The translations under genes were made by a program, and so were the position numbers. Of a DNA stretch of 64,000 bases, positions 1 to 8,219 are shown one piece after another. Numbering within the stretch: position 1 is the first letter of the stretch; the number at the start of each line of letters is the position of its first letter. The DNA is from Acidimicrobiaceae bacterium (GTDB lineage Bacteria; Actinomycetota; Acidimicrobiia; Acidimicrobiales; Ilumatobacteraceae), in assembly GCA_012269985.1 (NCBI GenBank), contig JAAXJF010000011.1, positions 42,006-106,005 of the forward strand. Direction: 5' to 3'. The notes under the pieces are model-generated. The model searched no databases and was not told where the DNA came from. It saw only the letters and a program-made list of their open reading frames with translations.

Positions 1-138
1 CACCTCAACGATCACCGATGAATAGTCGGTGGGCCCAGGCGCGTCGGCGTGAGCGAATCCAGCAGGCGTAGCAGTCAAGATTGCCCCTGCAATAACCGCC
101 CACCAGACGCGGTGTTGCCGAAGTTTATTGAACGTCAT
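1..138 (-). CDS. Secreted protein, N-terminal part only
   Basis: Only the first 46 codons are inside the window; the gene runs off the left edge. The ATG at 138 overlaps the TGA of the cupredoxin gene upstream (ATGA), so it is the last visible member of the copper/cytochrome chain. The N-terminus is a clear signal peptide: basic start (KLRQHR), a hydrophobic stretch from WWAVIAG to about residue 27, and a likely cleavage after AHA. The visible mature part begins DAPGPTDYSSV. Function is not assignable from this fragment; an envelope role linked to copper or respiration is inferred only from its neighbours. Confidence 0.7.
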   Translation of the reverse strand, partial: MTFNKLRQHRVWWAVIAGAILTATPAGFAHADAPGPTDYSSVIVEV

Positions 139-518
139 TCGAGAACCTGGAGAGTGAATTCACCACCGGGATGAATAGAGCAACCACCGGAGAGAGTGCC
201 GGTACTGGTGAATTCTTGTGAAAGTGTTTCACCTGCGCCAACGAAGAACACGCCGACGACATGTCCACGGTCATCATCGTTGATGATTCTGAGTGATTCA
301 CCGACGCGCACCATGAGTTCTGCCGGGATGATATTGATCGACTCACCGGCCTCGATCTTTGCACCAGCCCCAAGTGGGATGATGTATTCATAATCGGAGT
401 CCTCTGAATTGGCGATCGTTTGAAACTCAGGCTCATCGCCGCCGGAGACAATGACAACGACAGCAATGATTGCTCCGGCGAGAGCAATGAGCGCCAATGC
501 GACTCCACGCTGCTTCAC
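135..518 (-). CDS. Membrane-anchored cupredoxin-like protein
   Basis: A 127-residue protein with an uncleaved-looking N-terminal membrane segment (residues about 6-25) and an extracytoplasmic domain. The second half carries a cupredoxin-type ligand set: a His in DRGHVVGV, then Cys and His in GGCSIHPGGEF. The usual fourth Met ligand is not evident, since the chain ends a few residues after the His. Such proteins bind copper and act in electron transfer or copper delivery. It starts with GTG at 518, overlapping the TGA of the SCO1-like gene by 4 bases, so the two are almost surely co-translated. Copper binding is inferred from motif spacing. Confidence 0.72.
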   Translation of the reverse strand: MKQRGVALALIALAGAIIAVVVIVSGGDEPEFQTIANSEDSDYEYIIPLGAGAKIEAGESINIIPAELMVRVGESLRIINDDDRGHVVGVFFVGAGETLSQEFTSTGTLSGGCSIHPGGEFTLQVLE

Positions 519-1099
519 GCCCGTCGCCCATCAAGAAGTTCGTTCAAGTCAGCAGAAATATCAGACGAAGGCACGCCGAACGGCCACGTGAGTAGCAGGG
601 TTCCTTGGTCATCGACAACATACAGCGACGTCGAGTGTGCAACTTCGATGTCGGCGCCCACATTCTCGACAAGATAACTCGCACCAAACGGTTGAGCGGC
701 CGCGGCTAGTTCGGATTCGTCGGTCGTACCGAGAGCGATCGCAGTTGGGATGAAGCTTTTGACGTAACCGTCGAGCACGGCGAGGTCGCGATCAGGATCG
801 ACCGTCACCATTGCGACCTCGACGCGAGATGCATCATCGAGACGGCGAAGTGCGACCGTGAGGTCTTGAAGTGTTGTTGGGCAGATATCCGGGCAATTCG
901 TGTAGCCGAAATAGATTGCGAGCAGGTTGCCGCTGCTGGCAACGAGTTCGCGCGACGACTCCCCACCGATGACCGGAAGGCTGATCCCCTGAGACGATGG
1001 CGCGGGAGTTCTCACATACCCTGAGAACTCTCGGGTACCGCCACAGCTGGATGCAATCGCCAACACCGCACACGAGACGGCAAGCAAGCGGCGCGTCAT
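515..1099 (-). CDS. SCO1/SenC family copper chaperone
   Basis: A 194-residue thioredoxin-fold protein. The copper-binding CxxxC is visible in FGYTNCPDICPTTL (about residues 68-72), and the distal His ligand in the VAHSTSLYVVD segment. The N-terminus looks like a lipoprotein signal (AVLAIASSC, with Cys near residue 19). SCO proteins deliver copper to the CuA site of cytochrome oxidase or act as thiol reductants in its assembly. The ATG at 1099 overlaps the stop of the cytochrome c gene (ATGA). Neighbours upstream (cytochrome c) and downstream (cupredoxin) support a role in respiratory copper handling. Confidence 0.88.
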   Translation of the reverse strand: MTRRLLAVSCAVLAIASSCGGTREFSGYVRTPAPSSQGISLPVIGGESSRELVASSGNLLAIYFGYTNCPDICPTTLQDLTVALRRLDDASRVEVAMVTVDPDRDLAVLDGYVKSFIPTAIALGTTDESELAAAAQPFGASYLVENVGADIEVAHSTSLYVVDDQGTLLLTWPFGVPSSDISADLNELLDGRRA

Positions 1100-1500
1100 G
1101 GCAATGGCATCTCTTCGATGAACTGTGCGACGAGGTCTGCTTGTTCAGCCGTCAGACCGTTCTGCGGCATCTTGATGTTGTAGCCCGCAACGAGCTGTGC
1201 CTGGGGAAGAAGTATCGACTCAACGAGGTACTCGCGATCGGCGAGCACCGATGAACCATCGCTCAACGCAACCGTAGAGCCAGCATGGCCAGCCAACGTC
1301 GGGCCGACCCCACCACTACCGTTCGCTCCATGACATGCTGCGCAACCGTTGTTGTCGTAGAGGGTCTTTCCCTCCCGTGCGCCGTCTGAAAGAGAAAGTT
1401 CAGGCTCGGTTGAACACGCACCGACTCCGATAGCTAATCCGATGACGGCAGTCAGCCGAACCCAGAAGATCGATCGATGGCCTCGCACACCTACAGTCAA
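1096..1500 (-). CDS. Class I cytochrome c lipoprotein
   Basis: A 134-residue protein with an N-terminal lipoprotein-type signal ending in GVGAC, and one heme attachment site CAACH (about residues 55-59) in a mono-heme cytochrome c fold. A Met ligand is likely in the NIKMPQNG segment. The longest frame starts at TTG (1500), overlapping the methylase TGA; a GTG at 1488 is an alternative. Small cytochromes of this type carry electrons to or within terminal oxidases. It precedes the SCO1-like gene with a 4-base overlap, a common pairing in oxidase-assembly loci, although no oxidase subunit is in the window. Confidence 0.85.
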   Translation of the reverse strand: MTVGVRGHRSIFWVRLTAVIGLAIGVGACSTEPELSLSDGAREGKTLYDNNGCAACHGANGSGGVGPTLAGHAGSTVALSDGSSVLADREYLVESILLPQAQLVAGYNIKMPQNGLTAEQADLVAQFIEEMPLP

Positions 1501-2915
1501 TCAACGCTTGATGGGTTCTTGCCTATAGGAGAGGCTCTTTTCCGGCGTGGTTGACCGGCGGTACGCCACCATGCCGTAATCATTTCGGCTTCATCTCCGG
1601 TGACCCCGAACGCTGCACACATTTCGATGCCGAATGCGTGTTGTTCGCCGTGCGCAAGTTGTGACACGACCTCTACGTTGAACCGATGTTGCGGCCAAGG
1701 CAACTCAAGAATCGACGTGGGAGAAAGGCGCAGCGAGGTTGGTGAGAGCCCAGTACCGGCCCGTTCGTGCCAGGCGATGAGCGCGGCGATCGGCGAGTTG
1801 ATGACTGCGGTAAGTGGCAGAAGGTCATCGACTTCAGATGGGATCACGGTGGTCACCGGCACCCCGGGCAGCCATTCGCCCTTTTCGTCGGCCACCGCCT
1901 CGATCGTTCTGGTTTGGGCCGCAACGAGCACCTTCGGTCGCAACATTTTGTGTGCCCACTCATTGAATCGGCCAGTGAGGAGCGCAACATCAACTCGCGG
2001 AGCCGCAAAGAGTTGGTGGGCGAAGCGAACCGGATGCGTTCCCCAAAGGCAGAGACCGGGATCAATGAGACCAGATGTCACGAGAGGTGGACCGTCGTAA
2101 TGATCCGCAACCGCTGGAACGAGGGCGTAGTACTCGTCACGAAAGTTGGCGGTAGCGGTCGCTCGATCGCTGACCACCCCGGAGGTGTCGAGGGTTGGAA
2201 TCGGTGGAATCCCGAGCGCAGTAGTGATCGCAGACGTCCAGGGAGCGTCACTTCCCACGACAGATGCTTTGCGGCGCTCAAAGATGAGAACCGCCACGGT
2301 CACATCAGCATCAAATTGAGGGGATGATGACCACCATGACGTCACAGGAGTCGCAAGCGACGTGACGCGCGATCTCAACTCAGCGGTATCTCGCGAGGCG
2401 AGCACTGATTGAGGCAGCACGATTGCAAGGCGGCCACCTGGTCGAAGCGCCTCGACGCCAGCAAGGCAGAATTCCATTGCGCTATTTGCGTATGGGCCTC
2501 CACCCCGCTTGCTTGCACCTTTGCGAGTCGTGGACGCAGATAACTGTGACAGAAATGGTGGGTTTGAAATAACGAGATCGAATCCGTGCTCACTATGAAA
2601 CGCAGCCCAGTCGATGTCGAGTCCATTGGCCTCAACAAATTCGATGTCGTGTGCCTCATTGCTCTCTCGCGTCTGTGGATTGACATCGCAGCCGACGAGT
2701 GAGCATCTTCTGGGCACTCGTTGCTTCACTGCGAGGAGCAGTCGTCCATCGCCGCATGAAGGGTCAAGGATTCGCATTTTGTCAGATGTCGGCCCTATGG
2801 GCCAGCCATCGCGGGTGAGGAGATCGAGCATCTGTTCGATGAGTGCCGGAGGCGTGTACCACGAGCCAAGACGGCGGCGCTCTTCGCTGTTGGCCACCGA
2901 TTGTTGATCCGACAC
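1497..2915 (-). CDS. N6-adenine DNA methyltransferase (solitary)
   Basis: A 472-residue class I SAM methyltransferase of the N6-adenine gamma type. The SAM-binding motif is [13 protein letters not shown] (about residues 50-62) and the catalytic motif is NPPF in [12 protein letters not shown]. The remaining C-terminal half probably holds the target-recognition region. No restriction endonuclease or specificity subunit is adjacent, so it is an orphan methylase or a modification-only remnant. It starts with GTG at 2915, only 23 bases from the divergent coaA start. Its stop overlaps the cytochrome c start (TTGA), which places it, oddly, at the head of a copper/cytochrome operon. Confidence 0.8.
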   Translation of the reverse strand: MSDQQSVANSEERRRLGSWYTPPALIEQMLDLLTRDGWPIGPTSDKMRILDPSCGDGRLLLAVKQRVPRRCSLVGCDVNPQTRESNEAHDIEFVEANGLDIDWAAFHSEHGFDLVISNPPFLSQLSASTTRKGASKRGGGPYANSAMEFCLAGVEALRPGGRLAIVLPQSVLASRDTAELRSRVTSLATPVTSWWSSSPQFDADVTVAVLIFERRKASVVGSDAPWTSAITTALGIPPIPTLDTSGVVSDRATATANFRDEYYALVPAVADHYDGPPLVTSGLIDPGLCLWGTHPVRFAHQLFAAPRVDVALLTGRFNEWAHKMLRPKVLVAAQTRTIEAVADEKGEWLPGVPVTTVIPSEVDDLLPLTAVINSPIAALIAWHERAGTGLSPTSLRLSPTSILELPWPQHRFNVEVVSQLAHGEQHAFGIEMCAAFGVTGDEAEMITAWWRTAGQPRRKRASPIGKNPSSVD

Positions 2916-2938
2916 ATTTCCAGCGTAGGGTCACTGCC

Positions 2939-3853
2939 GTGCCAAGTGGGTACATCGAATTCGACAGGGCCGAATGGGCCGCACTTCGCGCCGCGACACC
3001 GTTGACGCTGGCTGAGGCCGATCTCGAACAACTACGAGGTATCAACGAGCAGATTGATCTTGAAGAGGTCGCTGCCGTGTATCTCCCGTTGAGCCGCCTG
3101 CTCAACCTCTATGTGAGTGCGGTGCAAGATCTACACCGAGTGTCCGCAACTTTTCTCGGAGCGTACGCACCGAAGGTGCCTTACGTCATTGGAGTGGCTG
3201 GATCGGTTGCTGTTGGGAAGAGCACATTCAGTCGAATCTTGCAGGCATTGCTCTCGCGCTGGCCAGACCATCCAGCGGTTGATCTCGTGACCACCGATGG
3301 GTTCCTCTATCCGAACGCAGAACTTCAAGCCCGCGGCCTCATGGAGCGCAAAGGTTTTCCAGAAAGCTATGACACCCGTGCGCTCATCGAGTTTCTGCGC
3401 AATGTGAAGAGTGGAGCGACAGCATCAGCCCCGGTTTACGACCACATCACTTATGACATTGTTTCTGACGAACGGGTTGTTGTCGAGTCACCCGACATTG
3501 TCATTGTCGAAGGCATCAATGTGTTGCAGGTTGGTGGCGACGAGTCAGAATTTGTGTCCGACTACTTCGATTTCTCTATTTATGTCGATGCGGATGAACT
3601 ACATATTCAAGAGTGGTACGTCGAGCGATTCTTAGCGTTTAGAGAGTCAGTGTTCCAGCGTGAAGACAGCTTTTTCGCGCACTATGCGCACCTCAGCGAC
3701 GATGAAGCAGCGGGGATGGCAAAGTCAATCTGGCAACGAATTAACGGGGTGAACCTCAGCGAGAACATCATGCCGACCAGAAATCGAGCCTCGCTCGTTG
3801 TGCGAAAGGGCCTAGACCATCGCGTATCTGAGGTCCGACTTCGGCGGCTGTGA
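2939..3853 (+). CDS. coaA: Type I pantothenate kinase
   Basis: Phosphorylates pantothenate, the first and controlling step of CoA synthesis. The P-loop GSVAVGKST lies at about residues 88-96, followed by the [12 protein letters not shown] and GFPESYD segments typical of CoaA. The start is taken as GTG 2939 (VPSGYIEF), giving 304 residues, close to the usual ~310; an open frame extends back to 2843 but that part overlaps the divergent methylase and looks non-coding. The end is 5 bases from the convergent HAD gene. Demand for CoA fits the acyl-CoA metabolism encoded further along. Confidence 0.93.
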   Translation: MPSGYIEFDRAEWAALRAATPLTLAEADLEQLRGINEQIDLEEVAAVYLPLSRLLNLYVSAVQDLHRVSATFLGAYAPKVPYVIGVAGSVAVGKSTFSRILQALLSRWPDHPAVDLVTTDGFLYPNAELQARGLMERKGFPESYDTRALIEFLRNVKSGATASAPVYDHITYDIVSDERVVVESPDIVIVEGINVLQVGGDESEFVSDYFDFSIYVDADELHIQEWYVERFLAFRESVFQREDSFFAHYAHLSDDEAAGMAKSIWQRINGVNLSENIMPTRNRASLVVRKGLDHRVSEVRLRRL

Positions 3854-3857
3854 CGGT

Positions 3858-4568
3858 TTAGGACGGGTTCTCGGTGGCGAGCCACTCGACGACGTCTGAG
3901 ATGGAGGCAACGGTGTCGAAGGTCCCTTTAGGGGCATCGACAACCTCATGGTCCCATGTGACGTGGTACGGGATATGAAGGCCGAAACCTCCAAGTTCGA
4001 CGACGGGCAGGATGTCTGAACGAACCGAGTTGCCGACCATAAGAAATGTCGATGGGTTGATACCCCACTCGTTGAGAATTGCTCGGTAGGTCGACACATC
4101 TTTCTCGAGAACGATTTTGATGTGCTCGAATACATGATGCAGACCGGAGGTTTGGACTTTGCGCGTTTGGTGAACGAGATCACCTTTGGTGATCATCACT
4201 ACCCGGTGGGTTTGAGCAACAGCGTGCAGGGCGTCAGCGACGCCATCGAGAAGTCTTACGGGCTCTCGCAGCATGTCGTGAATGTGATCAACGAGAATGC
4301 CAATGTCTCGAGAGGGGACGGTGCCCGCCGACGAGGTCACCGCTGCTTCGATCATCGAAAGGCCAAATGCTTTGACGCCATAGCCCGATATTGCAAGGTT
4401 GCCGAGCTCGGTGGCACGAAGTGCATCTTCGAGATCAACTCCTGGCGAGGCATATGGGCTCACCGTGTCAACAAAGAGCCGTTCAGCCTCGTCGAATCCG
4501 TCTTGGCATTGCCATAAGGTATCGTCGGCATCAAAGCCGACCACCTCGATCATGTCACCGCGCCGCAT
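3858..4568 (-). CDS. HAD-superfamily hydrolase
   Basis: A 236-residue HAD phosphatase (subfamily IA type). Motif I is FDADDTLW near residue 12, with the second Asp as general acid. Motif II (MITKGD) and motif III/IV around MVGNSVRSDILP follow in order. Substrate cannot be told from sequence. The ATG at 4568 overlaps the TGA of the upstream HTH gene; an internal ATG at 4553 (MIEVVGF) is an alternative start. Last gene of a minus-strand run that begins with the WXG100 or hydrolase gene. Confidence 0.82.
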   Translation of the reverse strand: MRRGDMIEVVGFDADDTLWQCQDGFDEAERLFVDTVSPYASPGVDLEDALRATELGNLAISGYGVKAFGLSMIEAAVTSSAGTVPSRDIGILVDHIHDMLREPVRLLDGVADALHAVAQTHRVVMITKGDLVHQTRKVQTSGLHHVFEHIKIVLEKDVSTYRAILNEWGINPSTFLMVGNSVRSDILPVVELGGFGLHIPYHVTWDHEVVDAPKGTFDTVASISDVVEWLATENPS

Positions 4569-4933
4569 CAGCGATGAATTGCATTGAGATAGTTGTACAC
4601 CGTGATCCGGCTCACTCCCATTGCATCGGCAAGGTCTTCGACGGCTCGTCGTAGCGTGAAGGCGCCTCGTTCATCGAGGAGCCTCACCGCGCGCTGTTTG
4701 TCCTCGCGTGACATGTCGGCAAGCCGCCCGCCGATTTCACTTTCTACCGACTCGATCATGCGATCAAGGGCACCGTGTAACTGTGGAAGCCGAACCGCTG
4801 CAACAATCTCGCCATTGGCCTCTAGAGAAATGTCTGACGGCAGAGCGGCGGCCGGCTCGACTGCAGTGGCGCCAATCGCGTCGAGCAGAGGTCGGATCGT
4901 GGAGACCAGTGGGTGTTGGTCGGAGGGGTTCAT
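4568..4933 (-). CDS. Short DauR/YheO-type HTH regulator
   Basis: A 121-residue protein whose last ~50 residues form a helix-turn-helix of the DauR/YheO C-terminal type: LDERGAFTLRRAVEDLADAMG followed by VSRITVYNYL. DauR-like regulators normally carry a PAS-like domain in front; here the N-terminal ~60 residues are too short for a full one, so this is a minimal version. It overlaps both neighbours by 4 bases (4930-4933 and 4568-4570), so it is translationally coupled to a small thiamine-binding-like protein and a HAD phosphatase. Target genes are unknown. Confidence 0.72.
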   Translation of the reverse strand: MNPSDQHPLVSTIRPLLDAIGATAVEPAAALPSDISLEANGEIVAAVRLPQLHGALDRMIESVESEIGGRLADMSREDKQRAVRLLDERGAFTLRRAVEDLADAMGVSRITVYNYLNAIHR

Positions 4934-5169
4934 GTTGTGGTATCTCCAACGACGTCAACATTCACCCGAGTGGCCCCGTGTGCAAACGCCGCTTTGAGAA
5001 CCGCAGCAACGACGTTGGGGATGTCCTCCTCGTCAGCGTCACAACTTGAGCCGAAGGCTCCAAACTCAGCGGTGATGCCAAGCGAGGCGAGTACCGCGAT
5101 GGGTTCGGTCACATGAGCACCGGGTTGGCCCTCAACGAACGGCTCAATAGTGAAATCAATTCGTGCCAC
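4930..5169 (-). CDS. Small thiamine-binding-like (MTH1187/YkoF-type) protein
   Basis: A 79-residue protein with the ferredoxin-like layout of the MTH1187/YkoF family: a first strand IDFTIEPFVEG, a middle strand around GITAEFGAFGSSCD, and a C-terminal helix plus strand (GATRVNVDVV). Members are small dimers or tetramers, some of which bind thiamine or its pyrimidine. The family call is by pattern only. It ends by overlapping the HTH gene start (ATGA), suggesting a shared operon with that regulator and the HAD phosphatase. Confidence 0.55.
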   Translation of the reverse strand: MARIDFTIEPFVEGQPGAHVTEPIAVLASLGITAEFGAFGSSCDADEEDIPNVVAAVLKAAFAHGATRVNVDVVGDTTT

Positions 5170-5211
5170 GAGTCAAGTGTACGAGAGTTACTGAGGTGCT
5201 GGAGATGCGGG

Positions 5212-5468
5212 TTAGCCGCCCACGACTCTGAGTAGTTCCTCAGATCGAGCAATACAGTCTCGACCCGCCGACCCAAATGCTTCATCGAGACGATGGAGGG
5301 TCTGTTTGAACGAACCTTTCCATTCCTGCTCAAAGCGTTGGCGTGCTGGGCCCTGCCATGTGGTTGATCTGATCGTGCGATCGACGGTCGACATCAGTTG
5401 AGCGATCACCGACATCGTGGTTCGTGAAGCGTTCGTCTGAGTTGCTCTGGATTGGCTCCGTACATCAT
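5212..5468 (-). pseudogene. WXG100-family protein, frameshifted
   Basis: Two frames together make one WXG100 protein. The first reads MMYGANPEQLRRTLHEPRCR and stops at 5406; it starts at ATG 5468 with a good GAGG ribosome site just upstream. The second holds the core helix-turn-helix with the W-x-G motif (TTWQGPARQRFEQEW) and the tail ending LLRVVGG at 5212. Adding one base near the CAACTCAG at about 5433 would join them as PEQLQTNASRTT and so on, about 85 residues, normal for the family. WXG100 proteins are small secreted helical hairpins. No ESX/type VII ATPase is nearby. A sequencing indel or a true pseudogene are both possible. Confidence 0.68.
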
Positions 5469-5533
5469 TGCGTAACCTCGTTTTGATTTAGAGGGTCGCA
5501 ACAGAGTGCGGAGCGTCGTGTGCTCGCCGCAAA

Positions 5534-6148
5534 TCAGTCGCCGGTGAGCGGCCAGGAGCGGACTCCTTCGGCCAAGCCTTCGATAAGACTTTCCGTGTGG
5601 GGCGTCAAGCCCCCCTCCCAGTCCCACCACATCGGTGATGTTCCCCTCACACGTGGAGGGAGTTCGATCTGAACGCCACCATGTTTTGGAAGGTTGACAG
5701 GGTTCTTGGGGTGAAGCCCTCTAAGGTATTTGGGGATGTCGTCGACGTCGTCGATGAGGTTGTACGCCGGCAAGTGTGGCTGAAGCACAGACCTTAAGTG
5801 TTTGGCTAGCGGTCGGTTTGTACCCCCGAGTAGTAGGGACGAGAAGAGACCTCGCCTTCCGAAGCCGTGGATGGTGATGACGACATCGACGTGTTCAAAA
5901 AATGAGCGCATCGTGGGAGATTCATCTGGTTGAAAACGCGTTGATGGCAGATGAGGGGGGTCTCCGTCTGGATGAATGACCGCGTAGTACGACGCATTCG
6001 ACTGGGCTGCTGCTTCACGAGCCACGATGTCGGTTAAGGCTTCGAGACCGCCTCCGTGAAATGCCATAAAGCCAAACGTTGACCGCAGGGTCAACTCTTC
6101 ATGAACACCGTCCATTTGGAGGAGTTCAGCGAAGGTTGTCGGAGACAC
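5534..6148 (-). CDS. Poly-gamma-glutamate hydrolase family zinc peptidase
   Basis: About 204 residues from GTG 6148 (VSPTTFAELLQ); a TTG at 6205 would add 19 residues that look less conserved. The family signature is FGFMAFHGGGLEALTD near the N-terminus, supplying His and Glu zinc ligands, followed by VVITIHGFGR and the HGGVQIELPP segment near the C-terminus. Relatives are phage- or Bacillus-type gamma-PGA depolymerases, but many actinobacterial members are uncharacterised. No signal peptide is evident, suggesting a cytoplasmic location. It lies upstream of the WXG100 gene on the same strand and diverges from orn. Confidence 0.75.
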   Translation of the reverse strand: MSPTTFAELLQMDGVHEELTLRSTFGFMAFHGGGLEALTDIVAREAAAQSNASYYAVIHPDGDPPHLPSTRFQPDESPTMRSFFEHVDVVITIHGFGRRGLFSSLLLGGTNRPLAKHLRSVLQPHLPAYNLIDDVDDIPKYLRGLHPKNPVNLPKHGGVQIELPPRVRGTSPMWWDWEGGLTPHTESLIEGLAEGVRSWPLTGD

Positions 6149-6234
6149 CTCTACATCGTGGCAGATCGACCGGATCAATGTCGCCTGCTCCTGCGGTCTA
6201 CCCAAAACTGTCGACGCCCCGTAACATCAAGGGC

Positions 6235-6810
6235 GTGCTGGTATGGATGGACCTAGAAATGACAGGACTCGACCACATGAGTGATGTCATCGTTGAGATT
6301 GCGACGATCATTACCGATGATGAGCTCAACATCATCGCAGAGGGCCCTGATCTGGTGATTCATCAACCAGAAGAAGTTCTTAACAAGATGAACGAGGTCG
6401 TCACTAACATGCACACCGAGTCAGGCCTGCTCAATCAGATCACAGCATCAACGTTGAGTCTCGATGAGGCGGGACGTCTCACCCTTGACTTCATTAAAGA
6501 GCACTGTCCGGAGGCAGGAACCGTGCCACTTTGTGGCAACTCGATCGGCACCGATCGCAGATTTCTCGCTCGTTATCTGCCCGAAATCGAGAACTACCTC
6601 CACTACCGGAGTGTTGATGTGTCAAGCATCAAAGAACTTGTTCGGCGCTGGTATCCCGAGGCAAATGCACGCCGACCGTGGAAGCCAAATTCTCATCGAG
6701 CGCTCGATGACATCAAGGAGAGCGTGGCCGAACTGCAGCACTACCAGCGGGTTGTATTCCGGTCGCCAGGCGAGGTGACCAAGTTGTTGTCTGACGACCC
6801 ACCGTCGTGA
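6235..6810 (+). CDS. orn: Oligoribonuclease
   Basis: A DEDDh 3'-5' exonuclease that degrades 2-5 nt RNA and pGpG in the cytoplasm. The catalytic residues are visible in order: VWMDLEMTGLD (first D and E), GNSIGTDRRFL (third D), and SHRALDDIKES (H and last D). Length 191 residues from GTG 6235. ATG 6178 (MSPAPAVYP) is an alternative that would add 19 residues. The start lies next to the divergent hydrolase gene, so their 5' regions overlap or abut depending on the true starts. Confidence 0.93.
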   Translation: MLVWMDLEMTGLDHMSDVIVEIATIITDDELNIIAEGPDLVIHQPEEVLNKMNEVVTNMHTESGLLNQITASTLSLDEAGRLTLDFIKEHCPEAGTVPLCGNSIGTDRRFLARYLPEIENYLHYRSVDVSSIKELVRRWYPEANARRPWKPNSHRALDDIKESVAELQHYQRVVFRSPGEVTKLLSDDPPS

Positions 6811-6850
6811 ACAATTGACGTGGGGGTGCTTCGCAGGCGACACTCGTCAG

Positions 6851-7825
6851 ATGCGAGCAGCAGTTGTAGAACAGTACGGAGGACCCGACGCCATCGTGGT
6901 GAAAGAGGTCGCAGACCCGACGCCGGGCCCAGACGAGATTCGCGTCGCAGTGTCGTACAGTGCCTGCAACCGCGCCGACACGTTGCAGCGCCAGGGCGCG
7001 TACCCAGACCCCGTCAAACGAGAGCACGAAATTCTCGGTCTTGAGTACGCAGGTGTCGTCGAGTCGATCGGATCTCGGGTCACTCAATGGTCGATGGGCG
7101 ATCGAGTCATGGGAATTGAGGCGGGGGCGTGCAACGCTGAACTCGTTATCACTCACGAACGCATGGCGATGCCAGTTCCTGAGTCGGTCGCCGATGCAGA
7201 GATGGCAGGCATTCCAGAGGTCTTTATCACGGCGTGGGACGCGCTCGTGGCCCAAGGCGGCCTCACCTCTGGCTCCTGGGCTCTTGTCCATGCGGGAGCG
7301 AGTGGGGTTGGCACGGCCGCAATTCAGATCGCGAAATCGATTGGAGCGAAGATCGCAGTGACGTGTTCCGCAGGCAAAGCCGACGCATGTCGCGACCTTG
7401 GCGCAGATCTCGTGCTTGAGCGTTCGCCGGCTGACTGGCTGGCAGCACTCCAAACCGCAGTGCCCCAAGGGATGAATGTGGTACTCGATGTCATCGGAGG
7501 CGAAGAATCAGACCGGAATCTCCGAGCACTCGCCTCCCAGGGTACTGTCATGCAGGTTGGCCTGATGGGCGGGGCATCGTCATCGGTTACGACGGGGCTC
7601 ATTCTCGCAAAGCGCGCAACATGGATTGGCACCACCCTTCGTAACCGGCCTATCGAACAGAAAGTGTTGGCCGTTCAGGGCTTCGCTTCCCAGATGCTGC
7701 CGAGGTTCGACTCCGGTGATTTGCGACCTGTGATCGATACGACGTTTTCGTTAGATGACATCGCAGATGCGCATCGGCATATGGAAGCTGACAAAAATGT
7801 CGGAAAAATTCTGCTGAAAATCTGA
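6851..7825 (+). CDS. NAD(P)H quinone oxidoreductase / zinc-free alcohol dehydrogenase-like
   Basis: A 324-residue medium-chain dehydrogenase/reductase of the quinone oxidoreductase (Qor/PIG3-like) group. The N-terminal GroES-like domain contains YSACNRADTLQRQGAYP, and the Rossmann cofactor site reads HAGASGVGTAAIQIAK (about residues 140-155). The zinc ligands of true alcohol dehydrogenases are absent, as in NADPH:quinone reductases. The start is taken at ATG 6851 (MRAAVVEQYGG); the open frame extends to 6815 without homology. Starts 40 bases after orn. Substrate not predictable. Confidence 0.85.
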   Translation: MRAAVVEQYGGPDAIVVKEVADPTPGPDEIRVAVSYSACNRADTLQRQGAYPDPVKREHEILGLEYAGVVESIGSRVTQWSMGDRVMGIEAGACNAELVITHERMAMPVPESVADAEMAGIPEVFITAWDALVAQGGLTSGSWALVHAGASGVGTAAIQIAKSIGAKIAVTCSAGKADACRDLGADLVLERSPADWLAALQTAVPQGMNVVLDVIGGEESDRNLRALASQGTVMQVGLMGGASSSVTTGLILAKRATWIGTTLRNRPIEQKVLAVQGFASQMLPRFDSGDLRPVIDTTFSLDDIADAHRHMEADKNVGKILLKI

Positions 7826-7844
7826 AAATATGTGAGATGTTGCA

Positions 7845-8207
7845 ATGTTCGCGCTCTTGAAGAGCATGAGCATTCAACTTGACATTCCAGAATTCCCCGT
7901 AACTCCGCCGTTGCCGCTCGACCGGGCGCGTTGTTCAGATGGAGAAGGTGGGCTTGCCCATCTGTTCTTTTCAGATCATGCCCATGAGCTGGCACGAGCA
8001 AAGGCGATCTGCAGTCGATGTCGGCTTGCCGACGATTGTTTAGAGGGAGCTCTGCAACGTGGTGAGTATTACGGCGTGTGGGGCGGGCAACTTCTCATGG
8101 AAGGCGCGATCGTCGAAGACCGCCCTCGGCGGGGACGGCCACCAAAAGAACAGCGAGAGATGCTTGTTGCTGATGAGGTGCCCGTGCCGCCGCACCTCGT
8201 TGCCTAA
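7845..8207 (+). CDS. WhiB-family transcriptional regulator
   Basis: A 120-residue WhiB-like protein. The four cluster-binding Cys are present: one in RARCSDGE, then C-x2-C-x5-C in AICSRCRLADDC. These bind a [4Fe-4S] cluster sensing O2, NO or redox state. The GVWGG turn that contacts sigma factor is at about residue 77. The tail has a basic RRGRPPK, resembling the AT-hook that lets WhiB7-type proteins contact DNA directly. The start is ATG 7845 or 7866. It stands 12 bases before the TlpA-CcdA pair, consistent with redox-related control, but the target is not shown. Confidence 0.93.
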   Translation: MFALLKSMSIQLDIPEFPVTPPLPLDRARCSDGEGGLAHLFFSDHAHELARAKAICSRCRLADDCLEGALQRGEYYGVWGGQLLMEGAIVEDRPRRGRPPKEQREMLVADEVPVPPHLVA

Positions 8208-8219
8208 TAGCCTGCAAGG

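Noticed and set aside
1497..2915. A restriction-modification or BREX-type defence locus
   Set aside because: Only the methylase is present; neighbours are cytochrome/copper genes and coaA, with no nuclease, specificity or helicase subunit.
6713..7468. Long minus-strand open frame (about 250 codons) opposite the quinone reductase
   Set aside because: Arg/Cys/His-rich composition without domain signal; it mirrors the codon pattern of the real plus-strand genes.
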